Position numbers and translations under genes: made by a program | Shown here: piece after piece, positions 1 through 5,219 of the stretch | How the letters are laid out: the number at the start of each line of letters is the position of its first letter | Position numbering within the stretch: position 1 is the stretch's first letter | Assembly: GCA_027323595.1 (NCBI GenBank) | Contig: DAHWBL010000089.1 | Span: forward strand, 1-5,219 | Direction of reading: 5' to 3' | Origin: Acetobacteraceae bacterium | GTDB lineage: Bacteria > Pseudomonadota > Alphaproteobacteria > Acetobacterales > Acetobacteraceae | DNA length: 5,219 nucleotides | The notes under the pieces: generated by a model | What the model was told of the DNA's origin: nothing | Databases searched by the model: none | What the model saw: only the letters and a program-made list of their open reading frames with translations

Positions 1-282
1 ACCGCTACCTTTGACGAAGCCAGCAAGAAACTGTCCTGGAAAGGCAACGTTTCCGGCCTCACCGGCCCGGCCACCGCGGCGCATTTCCATGGCCCGGCCG
101 CCGTCGGCGCCAGCGCCCCGCCGGTGATCGTGGTGGCCGGCGCGCTCGCCAGCCCGATCAAGGGCGAGGCCGAGCTCACCGCCGCGCAGGCCGCCGACCT
201 CGCCGGCGGGCGGTGGTATTTCAACATCCACACCGCCGAGCACAAGGCCGGCGAGATCCGTGGCCAGTTGATGGCGAAATAA
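1..282 (+). CDS. CHRD-domain protein, C-terminal part (5' end outside window)
   Basis: Frame 1 is open from the window edge to a TAA at 280-282, giving the last 93 residues of a protein. Two stretches are typical of the CHRD (chordin) domain: an early LSWKGNVSGLTGPATAAHFH segment (residues 11-30 of the visible part) and the closing WYFNIHTAEHKAGEIRGQL block (73-91). The second matches the usual ending of bacterial CHRD proteins, where a Y-x-N-x-H-T-x-x-x-x-x-G-E-I-R-G-Q-L pattern ends the domain close to the C-terminus. Bacterial members are normally small exported proteins with an N-terminal signal peptide, but that end is missing here, so export is inferred from the family. The biochemical role of single-domain bacterial CHRD proteins is not established. 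The gene converges on the ligase-family gene with only 30 bp between stop codons, so it is not part of the neighbouring operon. Codon use is GC-rich like the rest of the window. Confidence 0.85.
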   Translation, partial: TATFDEASKKLSWKGNVSGLTGPATAAHFHGPAAVGASAPPVIVVAGALASPIKGEAELTAAQAADLAGGRWYFNIHTAEHKAGEIRGQLMAK

Positions 283-292
283 AACCGATGGC

Positions 293-328
293 GGCGCGGG
301 AGACAGGCTTGATCAGCCCTCCCGCGCC
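293..328. terminator. Hairpin between convergent genes, candidate bidirectional terminator
   Basis: A perfect 10-bp inverted repeat, GGCGCGGGAG (293-302) and CTCCCGCGCC (319-328), encloses a second 4-bp stem, GGCT (306-309) and AGCC (315-318), with a 5-nt loop TGATC. The whole folds as a 14-bp, mostly G+C stem with a 3-nt bulge (303-305). It starts 10 bp after the CHRD gene stop and runs into the last codons of the minus-strand ligase gene, whose stop is at 313-315. On the minus strand a T-rich run (TTTTATTT, 284-277) follows about 8 nt after the stem. On the plus strand no T-run follows. It is therefore a better intrinsic terminator for the minus-strand operon than for the CHRD gene, and not a textbook one in either direction. 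Confidence 0.55.
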
Positions 329-1581
329 AACGCCAACCCCCAGCCGGCCATCAGAAAACCCCAGCCTGAAACAGGCATGTTGTAAAACCCGCTGGTCGAG
401 GCGAACGGCCACAGCCAGTCGAACACGGTCACGAACAGCGCCACCCGCAGCGCGTCCTGGCCAGCCCAGGCCCCGCGCAGCAGCGCCCGCCACCACAGCA
501 GCACCACCGCGGCGAACAGCACCAGGCCCGGCAGCCCGCCATCGGTCGCCGCCTGCAACCAGAACTGGTGCGGATGGATGGTGCAGCCATAATCCGGTCC
601 GATCACCGCCGGCAGGCCGAACTGCGCCTGCGCGTCCAGATATTGCGGTGCATCGCAAACCAGGCGGAACCCGTCAAAGCCCTGCCCGAACAGCGGATGC
701 GCCCGCGCGATCGACGCCGCGCGCACGTAAAGCTGGCCATAGGGGGACTGCCAGAAATGCCCCATCTGCTCCAGGAAATGCACCACCAGCTTCTGCTCGG
801 TCGGCGGCGAGAGCACCGGCAGCGCCGCCAGCGTGACCACCGCGGCCACCACCACCGCGATCGCCGCCGGCCGCAGCCGCCGCAGCAACAGACCGCTCAC
901 CAGCAACCCCAGCAACCCCAGCAGCGCCGGCATCCGCTGGCCGATCAGCAACAGCGTCACGACGCCCAGCACCGCCAGCGCGCCACCGCCAAGCCGCGCC
1001 CACACCGGCCGCCGCGCCAGCAACGCCAGCACCGGCGGCAGCAGCGCCGGATACAGCAGAACCACGAAGGCCGGCCCGGCGCGCGGGCCATAAAACGGCC
1101 CGGTCAGCGACCCGTCGCCCCAGCGCGCATAGCCCAGGATGTTGGTGCCGGTCAGATATTGCTCCCAGGTCTGCACCCCGATCCAGGCAGCGCTCGCCGC
1201 GACCATCCACCACAGCCACCGCCGCGCCCGCGCGCGCGCCAGCAGCCACTGGCTCAGTGCCGCGACCAGCAGCCAGAACCGCACCACCGCCAGCGCCTGC
1301 GGCAGCGCATGGCCCGGCGCCGGCCCGAGTGCCGAGGTCAGCGCCACCCAGGCGCACAGCAGCAGCCCGGCCAGCAATTCCGGCCGGCGCAGCCAGGCCC
1401 AGTCACCGCGCGCCACGCAGCGCAGCACGAACAGCAGATCGATCACCACGATCGCACCCTCGGCCACCGCGCGGGCATGCAGCAGCATCGGCGGGATCAG
1501 CAGCAGACAGGCCTCGCCCACCCACCGCGCCCGCCGCGCCGCGATGTCCTGATCGTCCGCCAGCCGCTGCATCAATGCCAC
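313..1581 (-). CDS. O-antigen ligase / polymerase family membrane protein (Wzy_C)
   Basis: This 422-residue protein is very hydrophobic, with about ten or more apparent membrane segments (for example near 24-55, 69-85, 99-114, 122-136, 169-189, 200-234, 238-258, 350-367 and 378-393). The longest loop (about 259-346) carries the features of the O-antigen ligase family. These are RAASIARAHPLFGQGFDGFR (287-306), matching the family R-A-x(5)-H-P-x-x-G-x-G-x-x-x-F-R pattern, and IHPHQFWLQAATDGGLPG (335-352), corresponding to the P-H-N-x-x-L region with the functional histidine of WaaL, here probably H338. R216 in GQRMPALLG resembles the conserved arginine before the next helix. The family includes WaaL ligases, which move undecaprenyl-linked glycan to lipid A-core, and Wzy-type polymerases; sequence alone does not decide between them. 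The GTG start is chosen because GAGGA (1593-1589) lies 7 nt upstream; an ATG three codons later is the alternative. The gene follows ycjF by 10 nt and is the last of the operon. Confidence 0.8.
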   Translation of the reverse strand: MALMQRLADDQDIAARRARWVGEACLLLIPPMLLHARAVAEGAIVVIDLLFVLRCVARGDWAWLRRPELLAGLLLCAWVALTSALGPAPGHALPQALAVVRFWLLVAALSQWLLARARARRWLWWMVAASAAWIGVQTWEQYLTGTNILGYARWGDGSLTGPFYGPRAGPAFVVLLYPALLPPVLALLARRPVWARLGGGALAVLGVVTLLLIGQRMPALLGLLGLLVSGLLLRRLRPAAIAVVVAAVVTLAALPVLSPPTEQKLVVHFLEQMGHFWQSPYGQLYVRAASIARAHPLFGQGFDGFRLVCDAPQYLDAQAQFGLPAVIGPDYGCTIHPHQFWLQAATDGGLPGLVLFAAVVLLWWRALLRGAWAGQDALRVALFVTVFDWLWPFASTSGFYNMPVSGWGFLMAGWGLALAREG

Positions 1582-1588
1582 TTGCCCA

Positions 1589-1593
1589 TCCTC
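1589..1593 (-). promoter_or_regulatory. Ribosome binding site deciding the GTG start of the ligase gene
   Basis: On the minus strand GAGGA lies 7 nt before the GTG at 1581-1579 and overlaps the TGA stop of ycjF (1594-1592). This spacing favours the GTG over the in-frame ATG at 1572-1570 and suggests that translation of the two genes is coupled. Confidence 0.6.
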
Positions 1594-2494
1594 AGTCAGC
1601 CTCCGGCGCCATCGGCGAACAGGCCAGCGCCGCCGCCCGCGCCAGGATCAATAATCGCCGCGCCGCCACCCCGGCGGCGGCGGCATCGCCCAGCACATGC
1701 CGCAACAGCGGGTTCGACACCACCGCCTGCGCCAGCGCGTTCACCGCCACATCCGTCACCGCCACGCTCGCCGCCGCCAACGCGGTGCGACGCAGCAGCG
1801 CGATGGTGGCCAAACTTCCCGGCCGCACCCCGTGCGCGGCGGCGATCTCACGCACCAGCCGCAGCCCGCGCCAGCCGATCGCCAGCGCATCCAGCCCCGC
1901 CGAGGGCACCGCCGCGACGATCGCCACCGATTGCAGAGCCGCGGCGCGCGCCAGCCGGTCGGTGCGGGCGCGCAGCTCGCCGGCCAGGTTGGCCCGCAGC
2001 AGGGCACGGATCGCCGCCGGCTCGTCGAGTGCGGCGAGCGCACCGCCGATATCGGGCGGATCGGGCACCAGGGACAGCCAGTCGCGGGCCGCGCGGCGCA
2101 CCGTGGCGGCATCCTCGCTCGCCAGGCCCACCCGCAGACGGTCCACCGCGCGCAACGCGAACAGCCCGCGCAGCTCGCGCCGCACCCCGGCCGCGACCAG
2201 GCCGAACCCGGCCACCGCCACCGCCACCGCCGCCCAGCCGATGACCGGCCCGCGGGCGAACTGGTCGGCGATGAAGCCCACCGCGCCCACCGCGCCCAAC
2301 CCGATCACCAGCACCAGGGCCCCCAGCAGCACCGGGCCCGCCCCGCCCGGCGGCGCGGGCACGGCCTGGGCGTCGGACACCACCATCTCGGGCAGAAACT
2401 CCAGCCGCGGCGAGGCGGCGGGCTCGATTTGCAGGAAAGGTTCGGGCTGCAGGAAAGGCTCAGGCTGCAACAAAGGTTCCGGCTGGTCGCTCAC
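1592..2494 (-). CDS. ycjF: YcjF-like inner-membrane protein (DUF697)
   Basis: With a GTG start at 2494-2492 the protein has 300 residues. An N-terminal Pro/Glu/Gln-rich tail with PEP(F/L)LQ repeats (about 5-26) is followed by two adjacent membrane segments (about 54-76 and 84-104), then a soluble Ala/Leu/Arg-rich region, then the DUF697 domain (about 180-295). Recognisable DUF697 parts are SAGLDALAIGWRGLRLVREI (198-217), resembling the family's ...D...WR..R..REIA..YG.RPG segment, a second hydrophobic stretch (about 228-260), and an ending ARRLLILARAAALACSPMAP (278-297). The last corresponds to the usual AR-LG--A---CRPLP tail, but with Ser in place of the Arg. Family members sit in the inner membrane and are encoded beside ycjX, as here. 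Their molecular function is unknown. The chosen GTG overlaps the ycjX stop by 4 nt (GTGA), suggesting translational coupling; a GTG at 2518 would add eight residues and overlap ycjX by 28 nt. Neither has a strong ribosome binding site. Confidence 0.82.
   Translation of the reverse strand: MSDQPEPLLQPEPFLQPEPFLQIEPAASPRLEFLPEMVVSDAQAVPAPPGGAGPVLLGALVLVIGLGAVGAVGFIADQFARGPVIGWAAVAVAVAGFGLVAAGVRRELRGLFALRAVDRLRVGLASEDAATVRRAARDWLSLVPDPPDIGGALAALDEPAAIRALLRANLAGELRARTDRLARAAALQSVAIVAAVPSAGLDALAIGWRGLRLVREIAAAHGVRPGSLATIALLRRTALAAASVAVTDVAVNALAQAVVSNPLLRHVLGDAAAAGVAARRLLILARAAALACSPMAPEAD
2421..2480 (-). repeat. 18-bp tandem repeat inside ycjF encoding PEP(F/L)LQ units
   Basis: On the plus strand three 18-bp units line up at 2421-2438, 2439-2456 and 2457-2474, each beginning GG(C/T)TC and ending CA(G/A)(G/C)AAA, with a partial fourth starting at 2475. 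Units two and three differ at 4 positions. On the coding strand they spell QPEPLLQPEPFLQPEPFLQI, so the repeat keeps the reading frame. It sits in the N-terminal tail before the first membrane segment, which presumably faces the cytoplasm. In-frame slippage of such units would change tail length without breaking the gene. Confidence 0.75.
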
Positions 2495-3819
2495 AGCACA
2501 TCGTCCAGCAGAAAACACAGCAGCTCGTCCAGCCCGATCTGCGGCACCCCGCCGCGCCCACCCGCCGGCAGCCGCGCGGGCGCGAATTCCGGCAACGCCA
2601 GAAACGGATGGCGCCAGAACCCATCATCGGGCGGGCTGTCGGGCACCTCGCCGGGATAAGAGAGCGCCGCCCGCTCGCCCCCCAGCAGCCGGCCACGCAC
2701 CGCCGACACCGGCCGGCCGGCCAGGTCATGCGCGACATCCTCGGTGCAGCGCACGCTGGCCAGCGCCAGATGCAGGCATGGCGCGGAACCGGCCGGCGCC
2801 ATCGTGCCGATCAGCCGCGCCAGATTGCCGCGCTGCTGGCGGCCGACATGGTCCGCCTTGGTCGCCGCCCACACCACCCGCCGCGGCCCCGCCCGCCAGG
2901 GCACCACCCAGTCCGGCAGCCTGCCCGGCACCAGCCGGTCGAGCCAGGCGAGCCACGCCGCCGGGCGATTGATCGCGCCCGACGCCGCCGCCAGCGCCGC
3001 GCGCATATCGGCGAATGCCGCCGCGCCGCCATGCAGGCCACCCAGAATGTCGGCCAGCACCACCAGCCGGTCCACCCGCCCGAACGACGGATCGACCAGC
3101 TCGCGCCGCACCGCATCGCGCAGCGCGTCGAAGCGCGCCGCCAACAGCCGCTGCAACCCGCCGGTGCCGAGCGCGGGAAAAAACCCGATCCAGGGTGGCG
3201 GCGCGCCGGGCGGCGGCATCAGGAACCGGCCAGGCTGCAGGAACGACAGCCCCGCCGCGCGCAACGCGACCAGACAGGCGCGGTAAAGCTGGTGCCCGGC
3301 CGCCGCCAGCGCCTCATCCGCCGCCGCCCCGGCCGGCAGCGCGTGCACGAAGGCCAGAAACGCCGCCGCCTCCGGCCGGCCCTCCAGCCGGCGCAGCACC
3401 GCCGCCGACCAGCCGGCGAAATCCTGCGCCAAAAGCGGCAGATCGAGCAGCCATTCGCCGGGATAATCCAGCAGCTCCAGCCGCAGCCGCCGCGCCGGCA
3501 GCTTCATCCGGCCCAGCCGACGCTCGATCCGCAGGTCGAGCGCCAGCAACGACGTGCCGTCGGTGCGATCCGGCCAGCGCGGCGGGTCCGCGGCCAGGGC
3601 GGCGAGGTTCCCCGCCGCCGGAAAGCGCGCCAGGCCCGCCGCACCCGCCGGCGCATAGGCCACCGTGATGGCCCGCTCCCCCAGCCGCCCTCGCAGCGCC
3701 GGCAACACCGCCGCGCCCCTGCCCGCCCCCTTGCCCAATTCCAGCAGATTGCCGGCGATCGAGGTCAGCAGCGCCGTCTTGCCCGCCCGCGCCAGCCCGG
3801 TGACGCCGATGCGGACCAC
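2491..3819 (-). CDS. ycjX: YcjX-family P-loop GTPase-like protein (DUF463)
   Basis: This 442-residue protein is close to the roughly 465 residues of E. coli YcjX. A Walker A P-loop GLARAGKT lies right at the N-terminus (8-15). LLDYPGEWLLDLP (116-128) gives the D-x-x-G-type G3 motif DYPG (118-121). RLVVLADILGGL (251-262) matches the family's conserved (V/L)D(V/I)L strand. TKAD (320-323) is the G4 guanine-specificity motif (N/T-K-x-D). The C-terminus PQIGLDELLCFLLDDVL also follows the family. The GTG start at 3819 is the only reasonable one: the P-loop begins seven residues later, and no ATG, GTG or TTG lies in frame in the roughly 100 nt I read upstream. It lacks the short leader many relatives have and has no good ribosome binding site. 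It lies 23 nt after gloA and its stop overlaps the likely ycjF start. In enterobacteria ycjX and ycjF are neighbours and stress-induced; the cellular target is unknown. Confidence 0.88.
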   Translation of the reverse strand: MVRIGVTGLARAGKTALLTSIAGNLLELGKGAGRGAAVLPALRGRLGERAITVAYAPAGAAGLARFPAAGNLAALAADPPRWPDRTDGTSLLALDLRIERRLGRMKLPARRLRLELLDYPGEWLLDLPLLAQDFAGWSAAVLRRLEGRPEAAAFLAFVHALPAGAAADEALAAAGHQLYRACLVALRAAGLSFLQPGRFLMPPPGAPPPWIGFFPALGTGGLQRLLAARFDALRDAVRRELVDPSFGRVDRLVVLADILGGLHGGAAAFADMRAALAAASGAINRPAAWLAWLDRLVPGRLPDWVVPWRAGPRRVVWAATKADHVGRQQRGNLARLIGTMAPAGSAPCLHLALASVRCTEDVAHDLAGRPVSAVRGRLLGGERAALSYPGEVPDSPPDDGFWRHPFLALPEFAPARLPAGGRGGVPQIGLDELLCFLLDDVL

Positions 3820-3842
3820 CGACGGCCCGGAAAGGGGCAGGT

Positions 3843-4244
3843 TCAGGCGCGTTGCACCAGCTCGATCTTGTAGCCGTCGGGGTCCTCGACGAAGGCGATG
3901 TGCACGGTGCCGAACTTCAGCGGCCCGGGCTCGCGGCTGATCGTGGCGCCACCGGCACGCAGCCGGTCGCAGGCGGCATAGACATCGGGCACCGCCACCG
4001 CCAGATGGCCAAAGCCGGTGCCCTTCTCGTACTGGGTGGTGCCGTAATTATAGGTCAGCTCCAGCACGGTGTGGGTTTCCTCGTCGCCATAGCCCAGAAA
4101 CACCAGCGTATATTTGCCGTCCGGCACGTCACGGCGGCGCAGCTCACGCATGCCCAGCAGCTCGGTATAGAACCGCACCGACGCATCCACATCGCCCACC
4201 CGCAACATGGTGTGCAGCAGCCGATATCCTTCGGTTCCCATCAT
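3843..4244 (-). CDS. gloA: Glyoxalase I (lactoylglutathione lyase)
   Basis: The enzyme converts the hemithioacetal of methylglyoxal and glutathione to S-lactoylglutathione in the cytoplasm, the first step of methylglyoxal detoxification. The 133 residues align with E. coli GloA without internal gaps: YRLLHTMLRVGDVDASVRFY at 7-26, VLELTYNYGTTQYEKGTGFG at 60-79, and FVEDPDGYKIEL at 118-129. All four metal ligands are present: H11, E62, H80 and E128, each at the E. coli position plus six. It is the short, Ni/Co-activated class without the insertions of Zn-type enzymes. The start is one of two consecutive ATG codons. The first (4244) overlaps the lpxI stop in an ATGATG arrangement. AAGGAG (4254-4249) is 4 nt from the first and 7 nt from the second, so initiation may occur at the second, one residue shorter. 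The overlap implies coupling to lpxI. I see no functional reason for a glyoxalase among LPS genes. Confidence 0.95.
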   Translation of the reverse strand: MMGTEGYRLLHTMLRVGDVDASVRFYTELLGMRELRRRDVPDGKYTLVFLGYGDEETHTVLELTYNYGTTQYEKGTGFGHLAVAVPDVYAACDRLRAGGATISREPGPLKFGTVHIAFVEDPDGYKIELVQRA

Positions 4245-5083
4245 CGCTCTCCTTCGGTTTGAAAATTTTCGTCCAGGCCGATCAGAAACAGCCCGGCCGC
4301 ATCCGCCGCGGCGATGGTCGCCGCGCGGTCGGCGATCAGCGCGCCACCGGCCGAATAGGCGATGCCGCGCAGCCCCGCGCCGGCCGCCGCGGCCACCGTG
4401 CCCACCCCCAACGCCGGCAGGTCCACCCGCCGATCCTGGCCAGGCTTCACCAGCTTGACCAGCACACCGCCCACGCCCTCGCGCCGCAACGGCCCGGCGC
4501 GTTCCAGCATCGCGTCGGTGCCCTCGATGGTTTCCACCGCCAGCACCAGCCCCTGCTGCACCACACAGCCCTGGCCGACATCCACCGCGCCCAGCGCGCG
4601 CGCCACCGCCACACCGCGCGCGATGTCGGCGGCGGCCGCGGCGTCGGGCGCCACCCGCCCGAGCTGCCCCGGCGGCGCCAGCGCCTCGGCCAGCAGCTCG
4701 TGCGCGCCACGCACCACGAAGCCCTCCTCGCCCAGCACCCGCACCACCGCGGCCAGCAGCCCGTCATCGCCGGCGAAGGCGGCCCGGCCGATCCGCGCCA
4801 GGATGGCCATGCCCACCGAATCGGGGCGCAGGCTCAGCATCGATGGCCGCCGCACCTGGCCGAGCAGCACCAGTTCGCGCACGCCTGCGGCGCGCAGCGA
4901 GGCGATGATCGCCCCGGCCGCGCCAAGCCGATGCATCACATGCGGCCATTGCGCCAGCGCCTCGGGCCGCGCGAACCCCTCCAGCCCGACGATGAACGGC
5001 GCCCGCCCGGCGGCGGCGGCGGCAACGGCCAGTCGCAGCGGCAGCTCGCCACCGCCGGCGATGATGCCCAGCGGTTCAGCCAT
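4241..5083 (-). CDS. lpxI: UDP-2,3-diacylglucosamine pyrophosphatase LpxI
   Basis: LpxI hydrolyses UDP-2,3-diacylglucosamine to lipid X and UMP, the fourth step of lipid A synthesis, replacing LpxH in many alphaproteobacteria. The 280-residue length is normal. The family (DUF1009) pattern is clear throughout: LGIIAGGGELPLRLA (5-19), LGQVRRPSMLSLRPD (74-88), GDDGLLAAVVRVLGEEGFVV (105-124) followed by GAHELLAE (126-133), LGAVDVGQGCVVQQGLVLAV (164-183), ETIEGTDAML (184-193), and VKLVKPGQDRRVDLPALG (209-226). D221 in RVDLP probably corresponds to the aspartate (D225 in the Caulobacter enzyme) whose mutation traps substrate; this is from memory of the family. The ATG at 5083 is chosen because the conserved N-terminal motif starts four residues later. 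No clear ribosome binding site precedes it, which would suit coupling to an upstream gene. Family members usually lie between lpxA and lpxB; here lpxI is followed by gloA with a 4-nt overlap. Confidence 0.95.
   Translation of the reverse strand: MAEPLGIIAGGGELPLRLAVAAAAAGRAPFIVGLEGFARPEALAQWPHVMHRLGAAGAIIASLRAAGVRELVLLGQVRRPSMLSLRPDSVGMAILARIGRAAFAGDDGLLAAVVRVLGEEGFVVRGAHELLAEALAPPGQLGRVAPDAAAAADIARGVAVARALGAVDVGQGCVVQQGLVLAVETIEGTDAMLERAGPLRREGVGGVLVKLVKPGQDRRVDLPALGVGTVAAAAGAGLRGIAYSAGGALIADRAATIAAADAAGLFLIGLDENFQTEGER
4249..4254 (-). promoter_or_regulatory. Ribosome binding site of gloA within the end of lpxI
   Basis: AAGGAG on the minus strand is the strongest Shine-Dalgarno sequence in the window. 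It lies inside the last codons of lpxI, 4 nt before the first and 7 nt before the second of two adjacent ATG codons (4244-4242 and 4241-4239). Spacing favours the second ATG; the stop-start overlap favours the first. Confidence 0.65.
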
Positions 5084-5091
5084 GACAGGGA

Positions 5092-5217
5092 CTACACGCC
5101 ATGGTTGTATTTTCCTGAATTCCGCGAAATATTTGCGCCATTATGTCCGGAAAATGATCTGAGAATCGTATTTTTCGGTTGCATCGACCCGGCCAAATGG
5201 ATGACAAATGCGTCATC
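5092..5217 (-). CDS. Possible C-terminal end of an AT-rich upstream gene (5' end outside window)
   Basis: On the minus strand one frame stays open from the window edge to a TAG at 5094-5092, giving 41 residues that begin DDAFVIHLAGSMQPKNTILR. The stop lies only 8 nt before the lpxI ATG, which matches the tight spacing of the rest of the operon and would explain why lpxI lacks a visible ribosome binding site. The (V/I)-I-H-x-A-G followed by an R-containing helix vaguely resembles the tail of some glycosyltransferases, but that is a weak impression and no family is claimed. Against coding: G+C is about 43% over 5101-5219, only 19 of 41 third positions are G or C, and a second minus-strand frame is also open across the stretch. 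The alternative is a noncoding leader carrying the operon promoter. I could find no convincing -35/-10 pair on either strand. Confidence 0.3.
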   Translation of the reverse strand, partial: DDAFVIHLAGSMQPKNTILRSFSGHNGANISRNSGKYNHGV

Positions 5218-5219
5218 GA

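Noticed and set aside
213..836. Plus-strand frame of 207 residues across the convergent junction
   Set aside because: It runs out of frame through the end of the CHRD gene and antisense through the ligase gene, and its Arg/Pro/Ala content is that of a shadow frame.
2494..2518. Upstream GTG start for ycjF at 2518
   Set aside because: It would overlap ycjX by 28 nt without a better ribosome binding site. The GTG at 2494 gives a standard 4-nt stop-start overlap, so it was preferred, though not proven.
568..2972. Long plus-strand open frames (558 and 571 residues) opposite the ligase and ycjF genes
   Set aside because: They are extremely rich in Arg, Pro, Gln, His and Ala with no recognisable domain, and lie opposite genes with clear family motifs. 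Open antisense frames are expected at this G+C content.
2608..3873. 421-residue plus-strand open frame opposite ycjX
   Set aside because: Its composition is low-complexity Arg/Gln/Pro/His. The minus strand carries intact GTPase motifs in the same stretch, so this is a shadow.
5200..5217. Inverted repeat GATGAC-N6-GTCATC at the right edge, possible operator
   Set aside because: Only 6-bp arms, no second copy, no promoter beside it that I could recognise, and it may lie within coding sequence; too likely by chance.
5197..5219. Plus-strand ATG open to the window edge, possible divergent gene start
   Set aside because: There is no ribosome binding site, and only seven codons are visible.
5087..5219. 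Second open minus-strand frame across the AT-rich edge, running into the start of lpxI
   Set aside because: It ends inside the lpxI coding sequence, and its residues look less protein-like than the frame ending at 5092.

Overview
This is a very GC-rich window with strongly G/C-ending codons, typical of an alphaproteobacterium. LpxI (instead of LpxH) for lipid A synthesis and a YcjX/YcjF pair of alphaproteobacterial style agree with this. Acetobacteraceae or another Rhodospirillales lineage is my best guess, but the sequence alone does not fix the family.

Layout, left to right. Positions 1-282 (+) hold the 3' end of a CHRD-domain protein, probably secreted. A 30-bp gap follows, with a strong hairpin that extends into the convergent gene. 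From 313 to 5083 everything is on the minus strand and reads right to left as one compact run: lpxI (5083-4241), gloA (4244-3843), ycjX (3819-2491), ycjF (about 2494-1592) and an O-antigen ligase/polymerase family membrane protein (1581-313). The junctions are a 4-nt overlap, a 23-nt gap, a 4-nt overlap (with the preferred ycjF start) and a 10-nt gap, so a single operon is likely. Upstream of lpxI, 5092-5219 is sharply AT-richer (about 43% G+C over 5101-5219). It may be the tail of an upstream, compositionally foreign gene ending 8 nt before lpxI, or a noncoding leader.

Functionally the run is envelope-oriented. LpxI makes lipid X in lipid A synthesis, and the ligase-family protein at the other end probably acts on surface glycans in the inner membrane. 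Between them lie a methylglyoxal-detoxifying glyoxalase I and the poorly understood YcjX (P-loop GTPase-like) and YcjF (DUF697 inner-membrane) pair, known from enterobacteria as stress-linked genes. The linkage suggests, but does not prove, that YcjX/YcjF serve envelope or LPS homeostasis in this lineage. I see no mobile element, CRISPR array, tRNA or rRNA. No clearly undescribed system is visible; the most interesting points are the gene linkage and the AT-rich right edge.
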